From NCBI GenBank assembly GCA_017428925.1, contig JAFRPY010000002.1:1-63037 (forward strand): DNA of 63,037 nt. Direction: 5' to 3'. Source of the stretch: Prevotella sp. (GTDB lineage Bacteria; Bacteroidota; Bacteroidia; Bacteroidales; Bacteroidaceae). This document shows positions 32,835 through 40,906 of the stretch, one piece after another. The translations under genes were made by a program, and so were the position numbers. The notes under the pieces are model-generated. The model made no database searches and was not told the DNA's origin. It worked only from the letters and a program-made list of their open reading frames with translations. Positions within the stretch are counted from its first letter, which is position 1; every line of letters begins with the position of its first letter.

Positions 32835-34082
32835 ATGATTCAGTCAATATTAACCGAAACAAGGGCTCGTGTGGAAGCCTACCTGCGTACGATGGGGTAC
32901 AAGGATTCATGTATCGTAAGATACAACCACACATGGAATCACCTGGCCGATTTCATGAAGGCCAGTGGCGAAGAGTTGTACAGCCGCGAAGTGGGCGATG
33001 CTTTCCTGGATGCCTGGCATGATGGGAAGGACTACAAGCAGCTGACACACCGTCAGCAGGAGCGGGTGCGGCACATCGACGTGCTCAGCGACATGACGGA
33101 AATCGGAGAGGTAAGGCGCAGCCATGTAATGCCTAAGGAGATTACCTATCCAGGCATACTGGGCGAGCCTTTCACCCTCTTCATCAGGGATCAGTCACAG
33201 CTGAAGGCGGCATCGAGCCTCCAGCGCTACAAGGAGCGCATCTACAACCTGTATGCGTACCTGGCTGACTCCGGCAAGACGCTTGCGGACTTCACTGTCC
33301 GTGATGCGACAGCGTTTCTTGAAATATTGGACAAGGCTAAAGGGCCTGTGGACAGGGACAACATCGTCATTACGACACGAGTATTCCTCCGCAGCATGTG
33401 TGAGAAGGGTCTGCTCTCAGACAACCGCGAGCAGCTGTGGATGGAGGTCTTCCGCCTGAAGCGGGTAAACTCCAGAAAACTGCCATCCGTCTACACGAAG
33501 GATGAGGTGGAGGCTGTGATAGCTGCCATCGACCGCACCCATCCACAAGGGAAACGTGACTATGCCATGGTGCTGCTGGCCGCAAGATACGGCCTGCGCA
33601 TATCGGACATCATAGGCCTGCGTTTCTGCAACCTGGACTGGGAGGACAACCGCATCTCCCTCGTACAGCAGAAGACTGGCAAGAGAGTGACGCTGCCGCT
33701 CTCCGAGGAGGTGGGGAGTGCCATCATAGAGTACATCCGCCACGGACGGCCGCAGATAGACCTCCCGTATGTATTCCTCAAGGCCCACGCACCGTATGGA
33801 GAACTGAAGGCGACCGGCCTGGCGTCGAACCTCGGTGACTGGATGCGTGCTGCAGGAATAGACTCCACAGGCCGCAAGCACGGGCCGCATGCCCTGCGCC
33901 ACAGCCTGGCGACCAACCTGCTCGGTGTGAACCAGCCCATCCCCGTAATATCGGAGATACTGGGGCATAGCACGACTGAAAGCACGACGGTATACACACG
34001 TGTCAGTATGGACATGCTGCGCCGGTGCGCCCTTGACGTGCCGTTTGTCAAATCCTCATTCTACGATGACCTGTATGGCTAA
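32835..34082 (+). CDS. ritA: Tyrosine recombinase, first of the RIT trio
   Basis: This 415-residue tyrosine recombinase has an N-terminal SAM-like core-binding region (about 110-200) and a C-terminal catalytic domain. The expected residues are visible: Arg in LAARYGLRISDIIGL, His-x-x-Arg in PHALRHSLATNLL, His in LGHSTTES and the nucleophile Tyr in TTVYTRVS. It overlaps the next gene by 8 bp. RIT elements need several recombinases acting together, presumably to bind the multiple terminal blocks. The symbol follows RIT usage by gene order. Confidence 0.85.
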   Translation: MIQSILTETRARVEAYLRTMGYKDSCIVRYNHTWNHLADFMKASGEELYSREVGDAFLDAWHDGKDYKQLTHRQQERVRHIDVLSDMTEIGEVRRSHVMPKEITYPGILGEPFTLFIRDQSQLKAASSLQRYKERIYNLYAYLADSGKTLADFTVRDATAFLEILDKAKGPVDRDNIVITTRVFLRSMCEKGLLSDNREQLWMEVFRLKRVNSRKLPSVYTKDEVEAVIAAIDRTHPQGKRDYAMVLLAARYGLRISDIIGLRFCNLDWEDNRISLVQQKTGKRVTLPLSEEVGSAIIEYIRHGRPQIDLPYVFLKAHAPYGELKATGLASNLGDWMRAAGIDSTGRKHGPHALRHSLATNLLGVNQPIPVISEILGHSTTESTTVYTRVSMDMLRRCALDVPFVKSSFYDDLYG

Positions 34083-35076
34083 CCGAGTACCCAACCACGG
34101 CATATATGCCAGTCTGATTTCAGAGTACGTCAGGCACAAGCGGTCGCTGGGCTACAAGATGGAGGACGTGGAGGAGCGCCTGAGACGCTTCGACCAACTG
34201 ACCATCGACCGCGGCGAGACGGTGATAGGCATCTCCAAGGAACTCTCTGACGAATGGTGCAAACCACTGCCCACGGAATCCACCGCCAACAGATACGGGC
34301 GTATCAGTATCTTGCGAGGCTTCTCGTCCTATCTACAGATAATGGGATACGAGTCATACGTGCCGCGCCTGCCGAAACCGCACAGCAGTTTTGTGCCCCA
34401 CATCTTCACCAGGCAGGAGATGGCAGCCATCTTCCGGGAGTGCGACAAGCTGACGCTCACGAGGCACTACATGAACTCCGTACGGTGCATCATGCCGTGC
34501 CTGGTCCGCATGCTCTACGGCACGGGGATACGCATCGGAGAGGCGATGAAACTCACGCATGCCGACGTGGACTTCACCCAGGGTACGCTCATACTGCGCG
34601 AATGCAAGAACGGGCAGGACAGGCTTGTGCCGATGTCTCTGTCGCTGCGTGAGATCTGCAAGGACTGGGTGGCCTACAAGGAGAGGCTCGGACTGCCCGT
34701 GGATGCCGCAGCCACGTTCTTCACGTCTGCCAACGGTCAGAGATTCTCAGAAAGCACTGTCTATGAGATCTTCAGGACTGTGCTGCAACGTGCAGGGATT
34801 GGCCATGGGGGTAGGGGCAATGGCCCCCGCCTTCACGACCTGCGGCACACCTTCTGCGTGAACGCCCTCGTGAAGATGTGTGAGGACGGGACGGACCTGT
34901 ACTGCTCCATGCCCATCCTGATGACGTATGTGGGACACCAGTCGCTGGAGGCCACCAACCGCTACGTGAGGCTCACCCAGGAGATGTTCCCGCACCTGCT
35001 CATAAAGATGGACGAAGCCTACAAGTATGTGTTCCCCGACATAGGGAAGGGACTAACGGAGGAGGACAGCCCATGA
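34075..35076 (+). CDS. ritB: Tyrosine recombinase, second of the RIT trio
   Basis: The start ATG at 34075 (MANRVPNHGIYASLISEYVR) overlaps the end of ritA by 8 bp. An upstream in-frame ATG at 34000 reads through ritA coding sequence and is rejected. The 333-residue product has catalytic Arg in LYGTGIRIGEAMKL, His-x-x-Arg in LHDLRHTFCVNAL, His in VGHQSLEATN and Tyr in NRYVRL. All active-site residues are present. Confidence 0.85.
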   Translation: MANRVPNHGIYASLISEYVRHKRSLGYKMEDVEERLRRFDQLTIDRGETVIGISKELSDEWCKPLPTESTANRYGRISILRGFSSYLQIMGYESYVPRLPKPHSSFVPHIFTRQEMAAIFRECDKLTLTRHYMNSVRCIMPCLVRMLYGTGIRIGEAMKLTHADVDFTQGTLILRECKNGQDRLVPMSLSLREICKDWVAYKERLGLPVDAAATFFTSANGQRFSESTVYEIFRTVLQRAGIGHGGRGNGPRLHDLRHTFCVNALVKMCEDGTDLYCSMPILMTYVGHQSLEATNRYVRLTQEMFPHLLIKMDEAYKYVFPDIGKGLTEEDSP

Positions 35077-36098
35077 AAGCGACGGATTTTGCAAATGCGC
35101 TGACCGACTTCCTCGGACACTACCTGACGGTGGAGTGCGGCTACTCGACCAACACGGTTGCGACCTACAGCTATACCTTCTCGCTCTTCATCGAGTATAT
35201 GGAAACCGTGGAACTCGTAAGGCCGGAGAAGCTCTCCCTCGGTGAAGTGACAAAAGACCGCGTCATCGGTTTCCTGTCTTGGATTGAGACGGAGAGGAAG
35301 TGCTCACCCTCAACCCGCAATGCACGCCTCGGAGCACTGCACTCCTTCTTCAGCTACCTGCAATACAGGAACGTGGCGGGAATGGCAAAATGGCAGGACA
35401 TCCTGTCCATACGGGCCAAGAAGTCAAAGGTGCCCGAAATGGCTTATCTCACCATCGAGGGTCTGAAACTCATCCTGAAGCAGCCTGATCTCAGAACGAG
35501 AAAGGGAAGGCGTGACTTCGTACTGCTGGGACTGCTTTATGACAGCGGATGCCGGGTGCAGGAACTCATTGACCTCACGCCCTCATGCTTCCGTTTCGAC
35601 GAGACACCAACCGTGAGACTGCTTGGAAAGGGCAACAAGGCCAGGGTCGTGCCCCTGTCAGGGATGCAGGTCGCAAACCTGCGCCAGTATATGGCAGAGG
35701 AAAGACTGGATGCGCCAGAGTGCCAGTGCCACCCTCTCTTCCCAAACCCGCAGGGAAACAAGATGAGCAGGATGGCTGTGCTCAATGTCGTGAAAAAGTA
35801 TCAGGCAATGGCAAGGACTGTCTCGCCAGAACTCATACCAGAGAACATTGGCTGTCACAGTCTCAGGCACTCAAAGGCCATGCACATGCTTGATGCGGAA
35901 ATCAATCTTGTCTACATACGCGACTTCCTCGGACACGTATCAACCACCACGACCGAGGTATATGCCAGAGCAAGTGAGAAAATGAAACAGAAAGCCTTGT
36001 CCAAACTAAACCCGGGAATCGTGCAGGAAGGCAAGACGTCCTGGCAAAACAACAAGGAACTGCTGTCCTACTTGAAGAACTTGCGGACGAAACATTGA
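35073..36098 (+). CDS. ritC: Tyrosine recombinase, third of the RIT trio
   Basis: It starts in an ATGA overlap with ritB. The 341-residue protein has a core-binding N-terminus (YSTNTVATYSYTFSLFIEYM) and catalytic Arg in LYDSGCRVQELIDL, His-x-x-Arg in CHSLRHSKAMHML, His in LGHVSTTTTE and Tyr in EVYARA. It is complete, so the trio may still be active. Confidence 0.85.
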   Translation: MKATDFANALTDFLGHYLTVECGYSTNTVATYSYTFSLFIEYMETVELVRPEKLSLGEVTKDRVIGFLSWIETERKCSPSTRNARLGALHSFFSYLQYRNVAGMAKWQDILSIRAKKSKVPEMAYLTIEGLKLILKQPDLRTRKGRRDFVLLGLLYDSGCRVQELIDLTPSCFRFDETPTVRLLGKGNKARVVPLSGMQVANLRQYMAEERLDAPECQCHPLFPNPQGNKMSRMAVLNVVKKYQAMARTVSPELIPENIGCHSLRHSKAMHMLDAEINLVYIRDFLGHVSTTTTEVYARASEKMKQKALSKLNPGIVQEGKTSWQNNKELLSYLKNLRTKH

Positions 36099-36100
36099 AA

Positions 36101-36207
36101 TATTATGTAAAGTCTGCGAGAAATTATATGAAGCTAAAGTGTTGAATAACAATAAAAAAGCAAATATGAGCAGTAGCAGACTTTACATAATGCAAGACTT
36201 TACATAC
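36101..36207. repeat. Right terminal region of the RIT element
   Basis: The inner block TATTATGTAAAGTCTGC (36101-36117) is followed by outer blocks in opposite orientation, GCAGACTTTACATAA (36176-36190) and GCAAGACTTTACATA (36193-36207). This mirrors the left end. Confidence 0.75.
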
Positions 36208-36771
36208 GCCATCATTCATGCTGACCTGATGGCAGATGCTGGAATTCTAAGAATTGAGAAACATGATGATAAACTTTGTTTCCGTAACCCAGGATTGTTG
36301 CGACTGCCCATAGAACAAATCTATGAGGGCGGCAATTCAAAGGCTCGTAACCCTCGCATACAAAATATGCTCCGTATGATTGGCTTTGGCGAGAACCTTG
36401 GCTCTGGATTCCCTAAGATTATCGCAGCATGGAAAGAAACAAACTGGGGCGAACCTGAGTTGAAGAACAAGATAGAGTTGGATGAGGTGGAACTGGTGTT
36501 AGCGGTTTCTGCCCCCAAACCAGCAAATGCATCTGTAAATGCAACTGTAAATGCAACTGTAAAACTCAATAAGACCCAAAAGAAGATTCTTTCCATTCTC
36601 CATGAAAACAAGTATGCAACCTATGATGAAATGGCCAAGCAATTAGGCGTTGAGAGGACGACCGTATGGCGAAATGTCGACTCGATGAAGAAGAAATGCG
36701 TTATTAAACGTGTTGGCGGTGATAAGAATGGCTATTGGATGTTACTCTTGAAGGAAGATGATTACAGCTAA
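36208..36771 (+). pseudogene. 3' part of the AlbA/Schlafen-type regulator, cut off by the RIT element
   Basis: The frame resumes with AIIHADLMADAGILRIEKHD and continues LCFRNPGLLRLPIEQIYEGG, NPRIQNMLRMIGFGENLGSG. This is the GHKL-like ATP-binding domain of AlbA_2-type regulators, ending with a winged-helix DNA-binding tail (ILSILHENKYATYDEMAKQL). An ATG at 36139 inside the RIT right end extends this frame, so a shortened 210-residue protein could still be made, but it lacks the N-terminal AlbA domain. The NATVNATVKLN linker contains a short codon repeat (GCAACTGTAAAT). Confidence 0.75.
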
Positions 36772-36826
36772 CTCGTCTGATATTGAATTATTTGCCTCTT
36801 CCCTTTTCCATATCAGCAAAAAACTG

Positions 36827-36834
36827 TATATTTG
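36827..36834 (+). promoter_or_regulatory. Putative -7 element (TATATTTG)
   Basis: It lies 28 bp before the ATG at 36863. TTTC at 36805-36808 is the best -33 candidate, with an 18-bp gap. Confidence 0.45.
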
Positions 36835-36862
36835 CAACAGTTTCAACAAAAAATTACCGGAT

Positions 36863-37483
36863 ATGAATAAAAAGCTTTTCTTGCTGATTTGCATGGCGGC
36901 ATGCCTGCAACTGGGACATGCCCAAAACACGATGGAAAGTATCAGACAACGATACACCGAGGCAAAAAAATACATCGAGAGCCATCAGGGTACACAGGAC
37001 AACGACGGGAGCGACTGGGGAGAATACTACCACATGGAGGCAAGGCTGTTTCTTCCAGCTACAGGCGGCCACAAAGAGGATGTGTACATGTACTGGAACG
37101 AGCGGGAGGAAGATGTGGTCTATCCGTCACACTACCTGACTTTTGCCACGTCGAAGTATAACTACGCTGCCCGGAATTTCTACGATGAATATCTGTTCGA
37201 CGAAGACGGCAAGGTGGCATTCGTGTACGTCTATGACCCCTTAACGTCGATTTCCGACGATGAACCCGACATGGAATACGAGTTCAGGTTCTATCTGAAC
37301 AAAGGGAAACTGATAAAGGCCATCGTGAAACGACGTGCCGACGATCAGCAGCCCTTCACCGAAGTCTATTCAGGCACATCGCTGAAAAATAGGCTCTCTA
37401 CCGTATATGATCAATACGTGACGAAGGCCGAGTGCATCCGAAAAATGTTCATCGCCATAGAAGAGGAGGCTTACGGCAACTAA
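36863..37483 (+). CDS. Secreted protein of unknown function
   Basis: The ATG at 36863 is preferred over the upstream in-frame ATG at 36758 because MNKKLFLLICMAACLQLGHA is a clear signal peptide and a -7 box lies just before it. The mature part (about 185 residues) is acidic and rich in Tyr and Glu, with a likely alpha-helical start (SIRQRYTEAKKYIESHQ) and beta-strand repeats (VYMYWNEREEDVVYPSHYLT, EYEFRFYLNKGKLIKAIVKR). I do not recognise a family. It is convergent with the esterase-GH43 gene 31 bp away and may lie outside the mobile island. Confidence 0.65.
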   Translation: MNKKLFLLICMAACLQLGHAQNTMESIRQRYTEAKKYIESHQGTQDNDGSDWGEYYHMEARLFLPATGGHKEDVYMYWNEREEDVVYPSHYLTFATSKYNYAARNFYDEYLFDEDGKVAFVYVYDPLTSISDDEPDMEYEFRFYLNKGKLIKAIVKRRADDQQPFTEVYSGTSLKNRLSTVYDQYVTKAECIRKMFIAIEEEAYGN

Positions 37484-37514
37484 TATGCCAGCCGAATGGC
37501 AAAACCCTTCGCGC

Positions 37515-40500
37515 TCACTTTTTGAATTGCCACCAGTCGAGGCGAACGTCACCTGTGGATTCACTGAAACAAAGGTAAAGGTCGTGAACTCCTTCGGCAC
37601 CGGCAACCTTACAACTGAACTTCCGGTATTTGTCAACCGATCCTGTCTTTGATAAAACCACATTTCCGACAACAGGGCCATGCGCACTGTCCAGTCGGAG
37701 TGTGACCTGACAACTGCCTGCGGCGGCGGCAGTGATGAAGAAACGCTTGGCTCCCTCGCCGAAGTCAACACCGCGAAGTTTGATGAACTCTCCGTCGTTG
37801 ATATCGTAAATGTACATGTTGCGCTTGCCCGTCGACACAGGCATGTCGGCAACAACACCGGTATTCGGAATACCCATCTTCGCTGATTTCAGGCCATAGC
37901 CCCAGGCCATCGTCTCGGCCTCAACCCGCTGGTAGGGATCGAGCCACTGAAGTTGTTTCAGCGGTTCCTGGTCGAGCCAATAGGGAACCTCTTGAATCGT
38001 GCCGTCGGCATTATAGGTAATCTCTGCGGCAGATACGCTGCGACGCTCGTGATGGGTAAAGGTGTCAAGGTGCATCAAATCGTAACTCTGTCCGAAGATA
38101 TAGGAATGGCCCTTGAAATCACAGATGCCAGGATGGTTGCCACGGTCGCGGAGTGTGGGGCGCATAATGTAGTTCTTCCATTCCCAGGGACCAGTTGGCG
38201 AGTCACTCATGGCATAGCCCAAAGCCTCGGGACAGCAGGTGCTGGCATAGGCGCAATAGTAATGGCCATTGCGCTTATAGAACCACGGTCCTTCCTGATA
38301 GTGCTTGATATGCGGAAGTTTCACAACGTCACCCTTCAGCGAAATCATGTCGTCGTTAAGAGGAGCATAGAACGTGTGCGGATTCCCCCAGTAGAGCCAG
38401 GCCTGTCCGTCATCGTCGGTAAAGACCGAGGGGTCGATGTCATACCAATTGCTCTGATCCCATACCAGCGGCTTGCCGAGGGGATCCTTAAAAGGACCGT
38501 AAGGAGAATCGGCTTCGAGCACGGCAATGCCGTGCCCATGAAGCGGAGCATAGAGATAATATTTCCCGTTGCGCTCCACCGTCTGGATGGCCCAGGCTCC
38601 GTTCTCACGACTGCGCCAGGGAATGTCTTTCAACGAGGCAACAGCACCATGCTCCGTCCAGTTCACCATGTCGGTGGTCGACCACAGCAACCAGTCGTAC
38701 ATAAAGAAGCCTGCGGAACTTTTTTCGTTCAGGTCGGGAATGTCTTCTGGCGATGCATCGTGGGAGGTGAAGAGGAACAGACGGTCGCCCACCACCAATG
38801 GAGCGGGGTCGGCCGTGTATTTCGTCTGGAAGAGCGGAAGGTTGATACTTGCCTCTCCTCGTACAGCCGACTGCAGCATCAGGGAATCGAGCAATGACTC
38901 GAGAGCGTGGCGGCGCTCGGGCCATGACGGATATTCGTCGGCATTGATGGTGTAGACCTTCTTGTCGCATGACTTGTCCTTGCCCTGACAACAATCACCA
39001 TTGCCCCCACAGCCTGTCATGATGCAGAACGGCGGGAGTTTTTTCGCAGCGATAAACTTGTCGGCCATCACGTCGGCACCACCAATCTTGAACCAGCTCT
39101 CGATGGTATCGTCTTTTCCCGGAACAAGCCGGATGCAGAAGGCAGGCTCTCCCTGAGCGGGACGATAGCGGCCCGTCTGGTTGTTCAGGTCGTAGCTCAC
39201 CACGCCGTGTTCGATTTCGGCCATGTTCGCATAGTTGAACGTAGCAGCGGGATTGTTGCAAATGCTGGGCTTGAAACCCTTCGAGGGGGCGAGGTACATG
39301 TTCTGAGGATCGGCCACAGGCGTACCGTCGACGAGGAAATAATAGGTAAAGGCCTCGTAGATGTGTTCATCGACCTCTGCACTCCACACGCCGTCGCTGT
39401 CGCGCTGCATGGTGATGGGCTTTCCAAAGATTTCTCCAGCCAACTTCACTTCCTTGGCCTCGGGAGCCTTCATGCGGAAAATCACGCTGTCGTATTTGTA
39501 TTCGGGCGAGAGTATGGGACGGGGGAAGAGACGGGCCATCACACCAGCGGTGAACTGCGGTTCCTTACCAGTGGCAGCGAGGGCGGGCTTCCCTTCCTTC
39601 ATGGCCTGCTCTGCGGCCTCGGGCTTAAAGAGCAGGGGCAGGGTTTTGCTCAAGAAATATTTAGCGTTCATCCATGTGTGACCATATTTGTCGTGGGTAT
39701 ATTCCTTCACGCTACGAATGCCGTGGTCATCAAGGAAGGCCATATAGTCGCGGGCGTTGCCGTAAAGGAAGTCATCGGTTCCCACGCCGAGCCAGAACAG
39801 ATGAATCTTGCTGTTCGTGTCAGCGGCATTGTCATAGACACCGGGAATATCGGTTGAGGTAAAGGAACTGTAACTGCACAGGTAGGAGAACTTGTCGAGA
39901 TGACTCAGACCATTGAAAAGGGCCTGGTTACCACCACGTGAGAAACCGCCGATGGCACGATGGTCGGCATCATTGATGGTGCGGTAATGACTTTCGACGT
40001 AGGGCATCAGGTCGTTGTTGAGGTCGAGACTGAACACATCACCACCAAAGCGTGTCTGTGGAGCACCTGATGCGGCTGAGGGTGGTGAAGCCAGAAGCTT
40101 GTAAGGATTGCCATAGGGCAGCACTACAATCATCTCCTCAGCTTTTCCCTCTGCTATCAGGTTGTCGAGGATATAGTTCACACGTCCCACCTTATAATAA
40201 ACCTCTTCGGTATCTGTCGTTCCACTGATAAGGTAGAAAACGGGATATTTCTTCTGAGGATTCTTCTCATAGGCAGGAGGCAGGCAGACCACGGCCTGAT
40301 TGGTAGCGCCCAGGCTCTTGGAATAGTAGTGAATGTATTCCACCTTGCCATGGGGAACGGGTCGTATATCGTGGGGAAGGCTTTCCTTTCCAGGAATTTC
40401 CAAAAGACTGTTCTTAAAGCCTTCATTGGGGAAATACTGGTCGTTCTCGGAGTCCATGATGCTCGTCCCGTCGACAATGAAACAATAGGGATACATATCA

Positions 40501-40721
40501 GGCGCGGCGGGTCCGAGCGTGACGGTCCACAGTCCCGTCTTGGCATCACGCGTCATCGGCTTTCGCCCGGCAAACTGCACGTCGACCTGCACATCCTTGG
40601 CCTGGTCGTTCTTGTATTTGAAAGTAACGGTTCCGTCTGGATTGCAGACGGTGGAAGACTGGGCATTGGCGATGGTCGAAAGCCCAATGAACAACTGTAA
40701 TAAAAATGTTTTTCTCTTCAT
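37515..40721 (-). CDS. Secreted multidomain CE1 esterase-GH43-CBM6 xylan enzyme
   Basis: The start at 40721 (MKRKTFLLQLFIGLSTIANA) gives 1068 residues with a signal peptide. An early-set domain (about 20-130) precedes a CE1 feruloyl/acetyl-xylan esterase (about 140-390) with nucleophile Ser261 in GGFSRGGNQ. A second early-set domain (about 415-510) is followed by a shortened esterase-like piece (EIEHGVVSYDLNN ... PPFCIMTGCGG) without a serine elbow. GH43 covers about 630-930, with Asp638 (TADPAPLV), Asp763 (DIDPSVF) and Glu810 (YQEGPWFYK). A CBM6-like module ends the chain (VEAETMAWGYGLKSAK, VRLDWWQFKK). It would remove esters and arabinose or xylose side groups from xylan. It is divergent from the gene at 40907. 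Confidence 0.85.
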   Translation of the reverse strand: MKRKTFLLQLFIGLSTIANAQSSTVCNPDGTVTFKYKNDQAKDVQVDVQFAGRKPMTRDAKTGLWTVTLGPAAPDMYPYCFIVDGTSIMDSENDQYFPNEGFKNSLLEIPGKESLPHDIRPVPHGKVEYIHYYSKSLGATNQAVVCLPPAYEKNPQKKYPVFYLISGTTDTEEVYYKVGRVNYILDNLIAEGKAEEMIVVLPYGNPYKLLASPPSAASGAPQTRFGGDVFSLDLNNDLMPYVESHYRTINDADHRAIGGFSRGGNQALFNGLSHLDKFSYLCSYSSFTSTDIPGVYDNAADTNSKIHLFWLGVGTDDFLYGNARDYMAFLDDHGIRSVKEYTHDKYGHTWMNAKYFLSKTLPLLFKPEAAEQAMKEGKPALAATGKEPQFTAGVMARLFPRPILSPEYKYDSVIFRMKAPEAKEVKLAGEIFGKPITMQRDSDGVWSAEVDEHIYEAFTYYFLVDGTPVADPQNMYLAPSKGFKPSICNNPAATFNYANMAEIEHGVVSYDLNNQTGRYRPAQGEPAFCIRLVPGKDDTIESWFKIGGADVMADKFIAAKKLPPFCIMTGCGGNGDCCQGKDKSCDKKVYTINADEYPSWPERRHALESLLDSLMLQSAVRGEASINLPLFQTKYTADPAPLVVGDRLFLFTSHDASPEDIPDLNEKSSAGFFMYDWLLWSTTDMVNWTEHGAVASLKDIPWRSRENGAWAIQTVERNGKYYLYAPLHGHGIAVLEADSPYGPFKDPLGKPLVWDQSNWYDIDPSVFTDDDGQAWLYWGNPHTFYAPLNDDMISLKGDVVKLPHIKHYQEGPWFYKRNGHYYCAYASTCCPEALGYAMSDSPTGPWEWKNYIMRPTLRDRGNHPGICDFKGHSYIFGQSYDLMHLDTFTHHERRSVSAAEITYNADGTIQEVPYWLDQEPLKQLQWLDPYQRVEAETMAWGYGLKSAKMGIPNTGVVADMPVSTGKRNMYIYDINDGEFIKLRGVDFGEGAKRFFITAAAAGSCQVTLRLDSAHGPVVGNVVLSKTGSVDKYRKFSCKVAGAEGVHDLYLCFSESTGDVRLDWWQFKK

Positions 40722-40856
40722 AAATCTTGAATTATCATATTTGCTGCAAAGATACGAAGGATGTGCAAGATTTAGTTTTTCTGATGTATCATAAACAATT
40801 CTAATTGTTTCAAAAGGCTGCACTCTGTCATACAAAACAGAAAAAACTTTTTTTAT

Positions 40857-40887
40857 TTTGTTATTTCTTTCGTTTACACTATCTTTG
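40857..40887 (+). promoter_or_regulatory. Promoter of the six-hairpin glycosidase-like gene (TTTG-19-TATCTTTG)
   Basis: TTTG at 40857-40860 and TATCTTTG at 40880-40887 are 19 bp apart, 19 bp before the ATG at 40907. Confidence 0.65.
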
Positions 40888-40906
40888 CAGACAAAAATAT
40901 GACTTC

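Larger units (their letters stand above)
32658..36207 (+). mobile_element. RIT (recombinase-in-trio) element inserted in an AlbA-type gene
   Basis: Three tyrosine recombinase genes in one direction with 8-bp and 4-bp overlaps (32835-36098) are flanked by inverted terminal regions. Each end carries two outer TATGTmAAGTCT blocks and an inner block in opposite orientation (GACTTTACATAATAT). Removing 32658-36207 joins ACA AAT to GCC ATC ATT CAT and restores TN-AIIHAD in frame in the host gene. No target duplication longer than about 3 bp is visible. The exact left end could instead be near 32690, where the inverted repeat aligns with the right end. The gene order and overlaps fit RIT elements described in several phyla. 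Confidence 0.8.

Noticed and set aside
40722-40835. N-terminal extension of the esterase-GH43 protein to 40835
   Set aside because: The extension places 38 charged residues before a perfect signal peptide and uses DNA in the divergent promoter region.
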